NCBI GenBank assembly: GCA_963734725.1
Contig: CAVTIX010000015.1
Span: 124,001-188,000, forward strand
Length of the DNA: 64,000 nt
Direction of reading: 5' to 3'
DNA from: DASXKD01 sp963734725
GTDB lineage: Bacteria; Actinomycetota; Actinomycetes; Streptosporangiales; Streptosporangiaceae
Shown: in pieces, positions 15,742-23,010 of the stretch
Position numbering within the stretch: position 1 is the first letter of the stretch
How the letters are laid out: each line of letters opens with the position of its first letter
Position numbers and translations under genes: made by a program
Notes under the pieces: generated by a model
What the model saw: the letters and a program-made list of their open reading frames with translations, nothing else
The model's database searches: none
Told to the model about the DNA's origin: nothing

Positions 15742-16080
15742 CTACTGGCCGGCGACCGCCGGCAAGTCGTCTTCGATGGTGAACACGGACTGAAGCCCGG
15801 TCACCTCTAGGATCTTCCGCACGGCCGGGCGCGGCGCGGCCAGGGTCAGGTCCCCGCCGTGCTCGGTGGCCACGCGGTGCGCGGCGAGCAGCACGTTCAT
15901 GCCGGTCGAGTCGCAGAACTCAACCGCCGACATATCCACCACGATCTGCGCCGACTTGTTGGCGGACAGGACAGACGTCAGTTCGCTCTGCAGCCTTGGC
16001 GCCGTGTACAGGTCGATCTCGCCAGCAAGAGCAAGGACGATGTGATCACCCTGGGACCGGCTCGATACCCTCAACTCCAC
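15742..16080 (-). CDS. STAS-domain anti-sigma factor antagonist
   Basis: A 112-residue single STAS domain of the SpoIIAA/RsbV type. The phosphoacceptor is the serine in VEFCDSTGMNVLL, here DST; phosphorylation by an anti-sigma kinase would control binding. ALAGEIDLYTAPRLQSEL is the typical first strand-helix. GTG 16080 is preferred to upstream codons because AAGG lies at the right distance and homologues start VELRV. No cognate anti-sigma or sigma gene is adjacent. Confidence 0.88.
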   Translation of the reverse strand: MELRVSSRSQGDHIVLALAGEIDLYTAPRLQSELTSVLSANKSAQIVVDMSAVEFCDSTGMNVLLAAHRVATEHGGDLTLAAPRPAVRKILEVTGLQSVFTIEDDLPAVAGQ

Positions 16081-16172
16081 GTGCCGCACCTTACCGGTCC
16101 CAGCGGCCGACGACCATAGCCTCTGCTCAGGAGGCATAGCCCGGGCGGCTTGCCCCCGGTCGCCCGGCCGGG

Positions 16173-17540
16173 TTACCGGGCCCGGGCCCGGGCAAGATCA
16201 GCGACGGTGGCCGCCGCGGGGGTTTCGACATCCGGCACCGGCGCAACCGCAGGCACGGCGGCGGCGCCCCGCAGCGAGGCAGCCGCGGGCGCTGCAGCGT
16301 CCGCTATGGCGGCGACGGTCAGCGCCGCAGCTCCGGGCTGCACCGCCACGGCCAGGCTTTCCCGGCTGACCGCGCAGGACATGGCGCGCGGGCCGCCCCT
16401 GGCCCAGCCAAGCTCGCTGCCCGGCACGCGGATCACCTCGACGCCGGCCGCCTCGAGCCGCGCGTTGGTTTCCACGTTGCGTTCGTAACAGAGCATCACC
16501 CGCCGGTCCACGGCCAGCGCGTTGCCGCCGTCGTCCCACTGGCGCCGCGCCGCGGCGGGCGGGTCGACTCCGGTGCTGATCACGGTGAGCGCCTCGACGC
16601 CCATCGCCTGCGCCATCGACTCCAGGAGCGGCATGGGCCGGGACAGCCGCAGCTCACCGTCCACGCGGGTGATCACGTGAGCCTGGAGCACATAACCCAG
16701 CGCGGGGAACATCAGCACCGTGCCCGAATCGATCACCGTGCAGACGGTGTCGAGGCGGGTGCCCTCGGGGACCTGCCGCAACGGCACAGCGAGGACCTTC
16801 GTCGCCAGGCTCGCCTCGAACAGCCGACTGGCCAGGCGCTCCACGCCAGCCGCAGTGGTCCGCTCGCTGATCCCGGCGGCGATCACCCCCGGCGCAATCT
16901 GGAGCAGGTCGCCCGCGTCCAGCGGTTCCTGTCCGGGGCCGTAGATGCAGGCCACGCCCGCGAACCGCGGGTGGTGCCGGTACAGGCAGCGGATCAGCGC
17001 CGCCTCGCGCTGCCGGGCGGGTTCCAGGCTGGCCACCGCCACCTCGGGGCCGACCCAGGTGTGGGTGTTGCGCAAGAAGGCCAGGTTGGGCAGCGGCGCG
17101 ATGACGAAGTCGTGCCGGTCCAGCAACCCGAAGACCACCCCGCGGCCGGGCCGGAACTCCTCCGGGGTCAGCCCCGCGACCAGCACGCGCGCCAGTTCCT
17201 CCGGGTCCAGGCCCGCCAGATGGCTGTCCAGGTCGGCCCGGAGGCGCTCACCAAGGTACGACGCGCCGAGCGCGGCGACGATCGCCTCGGCCCGGGCCGA
17301 GGGGTACTCCATCACGTCTTGCAGCAGCTCCATGACGTAGAGCACCTCGACACCGCGGTCGCGCAAGCATTCCGCGGCGATGTCGTGCTCCTGCTGGGCC
17401 CGGGCGACCCAGGGCAGCCCGGGGAAGAGCAGCCGGTCCTTGGTGCGCGGGGTGAGGCGGAGCAGCTCGGCGCCCGGGCGATGGGCAAGCACTGTCCGCA
17501 GCCGCCCGACCTCACTATCGATGCTATGAATATGGCCCAC
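16173..17540 (-). CDS. Arginine deiminase homologue lacking most catalytic residues
   Basis: A 455-residue protein with a full-length arginine deiminase fold and long stretches matching actinobacterial ArcA (LRTVLAHRPGAELLRLTPR; FPGLPWVARAQQEHD; QWDDGGNALA). The catalytic residues are not conserved: FTRD reads FLRN (Asp to Asn158), EGGD reads DAGD (Glu to Asp208), MHLDT reads TRLDT (His to Arg262) and the nucleophile in GGPRCMSCP reads GGPRAMSCA (Cys to Ala386). Only Asp264 remains. It should not deiminate arginine. The last 60 residues are an Ala/Val-rich tail. GTG 17540 matches the homologues' start. A binding or regulatory role is inference. Confidence 0.85.
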   Translation of the reverse strand: MGHIHSIDSEVGRLRTVLAHRPGAELLRLTPRTKDRLLFPGLPWVARAQQEHDIAAECLRDRGVEVLYVMELLQDVMEYPSARAEAIVAALGASYLGERLRADLDSHLAGLDPEELARVLVAGLTPEEFRPGRGVVFGLLDRHDFVIAPLPNLAFLRNTHTWVGPEVAVASLEPARQREAALIRCLYRHHPRFAGVACIYGPGQEPLDAGDLLQIAPGVIAAGISERTTAAGVERLASRLFEASLATKVLAVPLRQVPEGTRLDTVCTVIDSGTVLMFPALGYVLQAHVITRVDGELRLSRPMPLLESMAQAMGVEALTVISTGVDPPAAARRQWDDGGNALAVDRRVMLCYERNVETNARLEAAGVEVIRVPGSELGWARGGPRAMSCAVSRESLAVAVQPGAAALTVAAIADAAAPAAASLRGAAAVPAVAPVPDVETPAAATVADLARARAR

Positions 17541-17895
17541 AACCAACCCCCGTCCGGCGCCGGGACCCCGTGGCTGGACAAACCCGTCACAGGGAGTATC
17601 ACCGCTTCCCGGGCGTATTACGCCTCCCGGTCGCCCGCGTGGCCGCTGTCCTGCCCTCGAGCATCGCTGTGCGCAGTCGTATGGAGGTTTATTACTAAAC
17701 GAAGCGCTCATGGTGCTCTAAGTCACCGCTAATGCTGTACTGCCGGGTGCAGCAAGGCAATGCGGCTAGCATGGGTTCGCCGAGGCGCACCCGGGCCAGG
17801 GGCAGTCCCGTGGTGCCAGGCACACTCCGCGATTTGACGAACGTGAGCCCGAGGATGGGCACCGGCCTGATGATAAAGCTGGACGAGGTGAATTG
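17541..17895. other. 355-bp divergent promoter region
   Basis: Between the arginine deiminase homologue (leftward) and the large membrane protein (rightward). A relatively AT-rich patch at 17690-17750 includes TTTATTACTAAAC and is the likeliest promoter location. I see no ORF or RNA gene. Confidence 0.4.
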
Positions 17896-20013
17896 ATGGG
17901 ACGGGCCGACCCCGAGCGGTCTGGCCACCCGGCGGCAGCGACAGCGGGGACGCTGGACACCGGCGTGCCGGATTCCAGTGGCCCGGCGCCCGGTGCGGGC
18001 GCCGGGGAAGTGACGGGGCAGGGCGCCGGGCGGGCGGGAGACGACCCGGCCGGGCAGGCCGCGGCGGACCCGTCCGACTCGCCTGCAGCCGCGCCGCCGC
18101 CACGGCCAGGCTCGACCGGCACGGGCCGGGTGCGCAGCGCGTTCCGCAAGCCGGTGGTCCAGCATCTCGGGATCCTGCTCTGCTTCATCGCCGCCGGCGC
18201 GGCCGCGACGTGGCCACTCGCGGCCAATCTGGCGGGCCGGATACCCGCCAACCGGGACCCGGCGAGCTACGTGTGGGACTTCTGGTGGGTCGCCTACCAG
18301 GTCACACACCTGGGCAACCCCTGGTTCACCCCGCTGATGGCCGCGCCGGTCGGGATCCAGCTCGGCTTCCACACGATGATGCCGCTGCCCGGCCTCCTGT
18401 TCACCCCGCTCACCCTGGCCTTCGGCCCGGCCTTCTCCTACAACCTGTGGACCGTGATCCTGCCCGGGCTGCTCTGTTATGCGATGTACCGGGCGGCGCG
18501 GCTGTGGCTGCGCTCGGCCACCGGCGCAGTCGGCGCCGCGGTGTTCTACGGCCTGTCCTCCATGCTCACCCAGCAGGACTGGTACCACGTGAACATCGCG
18601 CTCGGCGCCCTGTTCCTGCCGATGGCCCTGGAGGCGTCGGTACGGCTGCGCCGCAAGCCCGGCAGGCGGCAGGCGATCATCCTCGGGCTGGTGATGGGCG
18701 CTGCCGTGCTCAGCGACCAGGAATCCGCGGTGCTCGCCTCGATCGTGGTGGGCCTCGTGCTGCTGCCCTGGCTGCTGCGGCGGCCCGGCTGGGCCCGGCT
18801 GTGGCCGGTAGTCCTCGCCACGCTGACCGGGGCCGTGGTGGCCAGCCCGCAGATCATCGCCATGGTGCAGGAGGTCGTGGCCTCGCACGGCGGCCTGTCG
18901 ATCCCGCCGGACAAGCTGGTGGTGTCGTACAAGCAGTACGGGATCGGGCTGCCCGGGATGTTCACCCCCACGCCGCGGGTGTCCCAGTTCGGGCTCGACG
19001 TCCTGGCCGGGCCGTTCCTGCACGGCCGGGACAACGAGGGCCTGCCGATGTTCGGCGCCACGCTGACCGTGCTCGCGCTGATCGGCCTGATCGTGGCCTG
19101 GCGGCGGCGGTCCGCGTGGCAGCTCGCCGCGCTGTGGCTCGGGTGCGCGGCGCTGGCCCTGGGCACCTCGCTGTGGATCGGCAAGCACCAGTACCTGCCG
19201 CTGGCCTCGGTGTGGAACGGGGTACGGGTGTCCAACCTGATGCCCTACACCTGGTTCGTGCGGCTGCCCGGGCTGTCCAGCTTCCGTGAGGCCGACCGGC
19301 TTGCGATCCTCGGGCTGCTGCCCGCGGCACTACTGGCCGGGGCCGCGGTGGAGTGGTTCCGCTACCACGCCAAGCCGGTGCTGGCCGTGGTGGCGGCCGC
19401 CATCATCCTCGAATCCGGGTACAGCGGCAACCCGAGGGTGGGCAGAATCCCGGTCAGCTTCCCTGGCGTGGACCGGGGCATCCTCGCGGACCACTCCGGT
19501 TCGATCGTCCTCGACATCCCGTTCGGGCTGCGCGGCGGGATCCCGGTGTACGGAGTGCCGTTCTTCCCCCAGGCGCTGGTGATGGCCACCGAGGACGGCC
19601 ACCCGCGCTCGATCGCCTACACATCGCGGATACCGGCGCCGACGATCAATGCGATCAGCGACCACCCGTTCTACGCGGCGCTCATCTCGGCCGAGCACGA
19701 GCTGCCGATGACGTGCCCGTGGCGGGTGCCCGGGCAGAAAGGGTCGCTGAACCTGTGCGATCACCCGTACGGGGTGTCGGCGCCCGGTGTCGAGGTCGCC
19801 GAGAATAAGGTCTCGGAGTCCCTCTCGCCGAAGACGCTGGCCGCCGCCAAGCGGGACGCGGCCGCGATGAACGTCGGCTGGGCCGTCGTGTGGAAGCGTA
19901 ACGGCAGCGTCAGCAAGTTCCTGCTGACCTATCTCCACAACACCGGGTTCAACTTCGCCTACCGGCAGGAGATCCACGGCAAGGACCAGGTGCTGGTCTA
20001 TAAGCGTGCCTGA
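17896..20013 (+). CDS. Large polytopic membrane protein, GT-C-glycosyltransferase-like
   Basis: A 705-residue protein. The first 75 residues are a Pro/Gly/Ala-rich cytoplasmic segment. About ten to twelve hydrophobic helices follow (residues 90-510), then a soluble C-terminal domain. The first periplasmic loop contains PANRDPASYVWDFWWVAYQV, with an Asp placed as in GT-C enzymes that use polyprenyl-phosphate sugars. No exact family is recognised. ATG 17896 follows GAGGTG by five bases. Nearby genes for a polysaccharide exporter support a role in surface glycan synthesis, by inference. Confidence 0.7.
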   Translation: MGRADPERSGHPAAATAGTLDTGVPDSSGPAPGAGAGEVTGQGAGRAGDDPAGQAAADPSDSPAAAPPPRPGSTGTGRVRSAFRKPVVQHLGILLCFIAAGAAATWPLAANLAGRIPANRDPASYVWDFWWVAYQVTHLGNPWFTPLMAAPVGIQLGFHTMMPLPGLLFTPLTLAFGPAFSYNLWTVILPGLLCYAMYRAARLWLRSATGAVGAAVFYGLSSMLTQQDWYHVNIALGALFLPMALEASVRLRRKPGRRQAIILGLVMGAAVLSDQESAVLASIVVGLVLLPWLLRRPGWARLWPVVLATLTGAVVASPQIIAMVQEVVASHGGLSIPPDKLVVSYKQYGIGLPGMFTPTPRVSQFGLDVLAGPFLHGRDNEGLPMFGATLTVLALIGLIVAWRRRSAWQLAALWLGCAALALGTSLWIGKHQYLPLASVWNGVRVSNLMPYTWFVRLPGLSSFREADRLAILGLLPAALLAGAAVEWFRYHAKPVLAVVAAAIILESGYSGNPRVGRIPVSFPGVDRGILADHSGSIVLDIPFGLRGGIPVYGVPFFPQALVMATEDGHPRSIAYTSRIPAPTINAISDHPFYAALISAEHELPMTCPWRVPGQKGSLNLCDHPYGVSAPGVEVAENKVSESLSPKTLAAAKRDAAAMNVGWAVVWKRNGSVSKFLLTYLHNTGFNFAYRQEIHGKDQVLVYKRA

Positions 20014-20097
20014 GCCACGGTCAGCCAGTTCCCGAAGAGGTCGGAACACCTCAGTTGGCAGCCGTTACAGTCGCGGCCTGACAGGCTCGCTCGCCAA

Positions 20098-20910
20098 TCA
20101 CGGCCCGGGGCTGCGCTGGCCGTTGGGAGGCGGCGGGGCAGCCAGCAGGCCCTCGGCGACCAGGCCGCGAAGCACGCCGCGCAGGCCGGTGGCCAGGCCA
20201 GCCCGTTCCTCTGCGGTGAGCCCGGCCAGGATGCGCGCTTGCCGGGACTGCCACGCCTGCCAGATGCGGTCGGCGACCGCGCGCCCCTGCGGGGTGAGGT
20301 AGAGGCGGACGTAGCGGTGGTTCCGCTCGTCCCGCCCGCGCCGGATCCATCCCTTGCTCTCCAGGCCGGCCGCCAGCCTGCTGACCGTGCTCTTCTCCAG
20401 GCCGAGGAGGGCCGCGAGCTGCCCCTGGGCTATGCCGTGCGCCGCCAGCAATTCGGTCAGCGCGCGGGCCTCCGAGGCCGTGACGGCAGGCAACCCGCCC
20501 GGCGCGCTGCCGCCGGGGGCGGTGTCACCCCGCACGCTGTCCGCCTGCACCTTGCCCCCCGGCGCGCTGCCCTCCGGCGCGCTGCCGCCGGGGGCGGTGT
20601 CACCCCGCACGCTGTCCGCCTGCACCTTGCCCCCCGGCGCGCTGCCCTCCGGCGCGCTGCCGCCGGGGGTGGTGTCACCTCGCGCGCTGTCCCGTGGCGC
20701 CTTGCCCTCCTGTGCGCTGCCTGGTGCACTTCCGCCTGGCGCGCTGCCGTCCGGTGCGTTGCCGGTCGCCGCGGGGCTGGCGGGCGCGGCGGCGGCGGCG
20801 TGGTCGTTCCCGCCGGGGTGGGCGCCCGGCGGGACGGCCGCCGGGCTCAACAGGCGCAGCAGCACCGCGAGGAGCTGCTCCAGCTCCGCGCCGCCCAATG
20901 CGGGGTCCAT
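20098..20910 (-). CDS. MarR-family regulator with 25-residue tandem repeats
   Basis: Winged-helix regulator whose C-terminal half is typical MarR: TELLAAHGIAQGQLAALLGLEKSTVSRLAAGLESKGWI, then DERNHRYVRLYLTPQG. Between the N-terminal helix (ELEQLLAVLLRLL) and the DNA-binding domain is a Gly/Ala/Ser-rich linker of about 110 residues with a 25-residue unit (GDTAPGGSAPEGSAPGGKVQ + ADSVR) repeated two to three times. ATG 20910 is the chosen start; the frame also allows TTG 20952. Two identical operators lie in the divergent promoter, so it probably controls itself and the ABC exporter. Confidence 0.85.
   Translation of the reverse strand: MDPALGGAELEQLLAVLLRLLSPAAVPPGAHPGGNDHAAAAAPASPAATGNAPDGSAPGGSAPGSAQEGKAPRDSARGDTTPGGSAPEGSAPGGKVQADSVRGDTAPGGSAPEGSAPGGKVQADSVRGDTAPGGSAPGGLPAVTASEARALTELLAAHGIAQGQLAALLGLEKSTVSRLAAGLESKGWIRRGRDERNHRYVRLYLTPQGRAVADRIWQAWQSRQARILAGLTAEERAGLATGLRGVLRGLVAEGLLAAPPPPNGQRSPGP
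20501..20725. repeat. 75-bp tandem repeat inside the marR gene
   Basis: Units 20501-20575 and 20576-20650 are virtually identical, and a third, diverged unit runs 20651-20725. The period is a multiple of three, so units can be gained or lost without breaking the reading frame of the MarR linker. Confidence 0.9.
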
Positions 20911-20916
20911 AGGGAC

Positions 20917-20933
20917 AGTTGTACCCCACAACT
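20917..20933. promoter_or_regulatory. Operator 1, AGTTG-N7-CAACT
   Basis: A 17-bp inverted repeat, AGTTGTACCCCACAACT, with six-base arms around five central bases. It lies 7 to 23 bases before the marR ATG and has the same design as operator 2, whose centre is 44 bases away. It is probably bound by the MarR protein encoded next to it. Confidence 0.65.
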
Positions 20934-20960
20934 CTTGCCGTGGTACCTTCAATACGTGAG

Positions 20961-20977
20961 AGTTGCGTCATACAACT
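20961..20977. promoter_or_regulatory. Operator 2, AGTTG-N7-CAACT
   Basis: AGTTGCGTCATACAACT, sharing both arms and the spacing with operator 1. It lies 47 bases before the exporter permease start. Two equal sites about four helical turns apart in a divergent promoter are typical of autoregulated MarR systems. Confidence 0.65.
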
Positions 20978-21023
20978 ACGGATTTGGCCGGCATACGGGC
21001 TCGAAGACCATAAGCTCACCGCT

Positions 21024-22217
21024 GTGACTAACCGTGGACGGCTGAGCGCGCCCGGAGAGCTGACCGGGCCGGGCAGCCTAGACGGCGGTCCCGGACACCT
21101 TCGGGACAGCGGCTCGCGGGACAACGGTAGCCCGGCCACCGCTGGCGCAGCCGTGCTCGCGGCCGAACCGGGCGAGGTCTACCTGGCAGGCGCCGGGCTG
21201 TCGGCCGATGAGCCGCTGAGCGAATACGCAAGCCGGCACAACCTGGCACCGGCCTCTACTCGGCCGTCCGCACCGAAGTACCTGCGGTCGCTGTGGCAGC
21301 GACGGCAGTTCATCACCGGCTTCGCCACCGCGAGCAACGTGGCGATGTACAGCGAGGCCCGGCTCGGCCAGCTCTGGCAGGTGCTGACACCGCTGCTGAA
21401 CGCGGCCGTGTACTTCCTGATCTTCGGCGTGCTGCTGGGCATCAACCGCGGTGTGCCGGGCTACATCCCCTTCCTGGTCACCGGCATCTTCGTGTTCAAC
21501 TTCACGCAGCGCTCATGCATGACCTCGTCGGTGGTAATGCGGCAGAACCTGCCGCTGATCCGGGCGCTGCCGTTCCCGCGCGGCTGCCTCCCGCTCGGCT
21601 ACGTGATCATCGAACTGCAGCAGCTGGTGCTCTCGTTCGCCGTGCTGTTCGTGATCATTCTCGCCTACGGCGAGCCGTTCACCTGGTACTGGTTCCTCAT
21701 CCTCCCGATCCTGATGCTGCAGACCCTGTTCAACGTCGGGTGCGCGCTCATCCTGGCCCGCTGGGGCGCCGGGTTCGACGACGTCAGCCAGCTGCTGCCG
21801 TTCATCATCCGGACCTGGTTTTACGCCTCGGGCGTCATTTTCAGCATCCAGACCACGCTCGCGCTGATCCCGGGCAAGGTCCTCTACAACCACCCGCACC
21901 TGGCGTACCTGCTGCAGATCAACCCGGCGGCCGTCTACATCACGCTGATCAGGAACGCCCTGCTCCAGGACCAGCGCACCAGCATGCCCGGCTACCACGC
22001 CTATAACGCGGTGCGGTGCGCGATGTACGGCAACCCCGTGAAATTCCACATCCCGTCGAGCGTGTTCCAGAGCAAGGTCATCTACTACAGCTCTTACTGC
22101 CACCCGGTGGTCAGCACGCCGGCTTTGTGGGGGTACGCGGTCGCCTGGGCCGTGGTGGCGGTCGTCGCCGGGTTCTTCTTCTTCTGGCGGGCCGAGACGA
22201 GGTACGGCCGTGGCTGA
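21024..22217 (+). CDS. ABC-2 type polysaccharide export permease (Wzm-like)
   Basis: A 397-residue membrane permease. After a soluble N-terminus of about 100 residues come six hydrophobic helices from about residue 135, with QLWQVLTPLLNAAVYFLIFGVLLG and GIFVFNFTQRSCM as the typical opening of TagG/Wzm proteins. A long loop before the last helix contains several cysteines. It would pair with the ATPase encoded next to it, whose start overlaps its stop by eight bases. Mycobacterial relatives (Rv3783/Rv3781) export galactan precursors. GTG 21024 is the likely start, but the ribosome site is weak. It diverges from marR. Confidence 0.87.
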   Translation: MTNRGRLSAPGELTGPGSLDGGPGHLRDSGSRDNGSPATAGAAVLAAEPGEVYLAGAGLSADEPLSEYASRHNLAPASTRPSAPKYLRSLWQRRQFITGFATASNVAMYSEARLGQLWQVLTPLLNAAVYFLIFGVLLGINRGVPGYIPFLVTGIFVFNFTQRSCMTSSVVMRQNLPLIRALPFPRGCLPLGYVIIELQQLVLSFAVLFVIILAYGEPFTWYWFLILPILMLQTLFNVGCALILARWGAGFDDVSQLLPFIIRTWFYASGVIFSIQTTLALIPGKVLYNHPHLAYLLQINPAAVYITLIRNALLQDQRTSMPGYHAYNAVRCAMYGNPVKFHIPSSVFQSKVIYYSSYCHPVVSTPALWGYAVAWAVVAVVAGFFFFWRAETRYGRG

Positions 22218-23010
22218 GCCGATGGTGGTCGTGGACAACCTGCACGTGGTGTACCGCGTGTACGGGTCCGGCGCGGACAAGGGCACGGCCGCGACCGCGC
22301 TGCTGCGGATGGTAAAGCGCCAGCGGCGGCCGTCGATTCGCGAGGTGCACGCCATCCGGGGCATGTCGTTCGTCGCGTACAAGGGCGACGCCGTCGGGGT
22401 GATCGGGCGCAACGGGTCCGGAAAGTCCACCCTGCTGCGCGCGATCGCAGGGCTGCTGCCGGCCGAGCAGGGCATGGTCTACACGCTCGGGGACGCGGCG
22501 CTGCTCGGGGTGAACGCCGCCCTGCTCGACAACCTGACGGGTGAAAGGAACGTCATACTCGGCTGCCTGGCGATGGGGATGAGCCCGCAGACGGTCAAGG
22601 AGCGCTACCAGTCGATCGTGGACTTCTCCGGCGTCGGCGACTTCATCAACCTGGCCATGAAGACCTACTCCACCGGCATGGGGTCCCGGCTGCGGTTCGC
22701 CATCGCGTCCGCCAAGGACCAGGACATCCTGCTCGTAGACGAGGCGCTGGCCACCGGGGACGCCGAATTCCGGGTCAAGAGCCATCAGCGGATCGACGAG
22801 CTGCGGGAGCATGCCGGCACGGTGTTCTTGGTGGCGCACAACCTGAACGAGATCGAGGAGACCTGCAACAAGGTCATCTGGCTGGAGAAGGGCCGGATCG
22901 TCCAGGCCGGGGAAAACGTCCTCGAGATCATCGACGCCTACCTGGCCGCGACCGGCGGCGAGCCCCGGGTCCGCGAGCCCAGTGACCCTGTGACCGGAGG
23001 TAGCCGCTAG
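22210..23010 (+). CDS. ABC transporter ATP-binding protein (Wzt-like)
   Basis: A 266-residue ATPase of the polysaccharide/teichoic acid export class. Walker A is GRNGSGKST near residue 62. The C-loop region is YSTGMGSRLRFAIASA, the altered signature usual in this class, followed by Walker B ILLVDEALATGD and the switch VAHN. There is no C-terminal carbohydrate-binding domain. It overlaps the permease gene by eight bases. The stop shares the bases CTAG with the stop of the convergent histidine kinase gene. Confidence 0.93.
   Translation: MAEPMVVVDNLHVVYRVYGSGADKGTAATALLRMVKRQRRPSIREVHAIRGMSFVAYKGDAVGVIGRNGSGKSTLLRAIAGLLPAEQGMVYTLGDAALLGVNAALLDNLTGERNVILGCLAMGMSPQTVKERYQSIVDFSGVGDFINLAMKTYSTGMGSRLRFAIASAKDQDILLVDEALATGDAEFRVKSHQRIDELREHAGTVFLVAHNLNEIEETCNKVIWLEKGRIVQAGENVLEIIDAYLAATGGEPRVREPSDPVTGGSR

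Noticed and set aside
16173..16380. Ala/Val-rich tail of the arginine deiminase homologue as a separate gene or misassembly
   Set aside because: It is in frame with the conserved domain, ends at a normal stop and has the same base composition as its surroundings.
17695..19188. 497-codon minus-strand frame opposite the large membrane protein
   Set aside because: Composition is Arg/Gln/His-rich with no recognisable domain, while the plus strand encodes obvious transmembrane helices with a good ribosome site.
20501..20725. Tandem repeats as a possible CRISPR array
   Set aside because: Units are contiguous with no spacers and are translated in frame inside a regulator gene; no cas genes are present.
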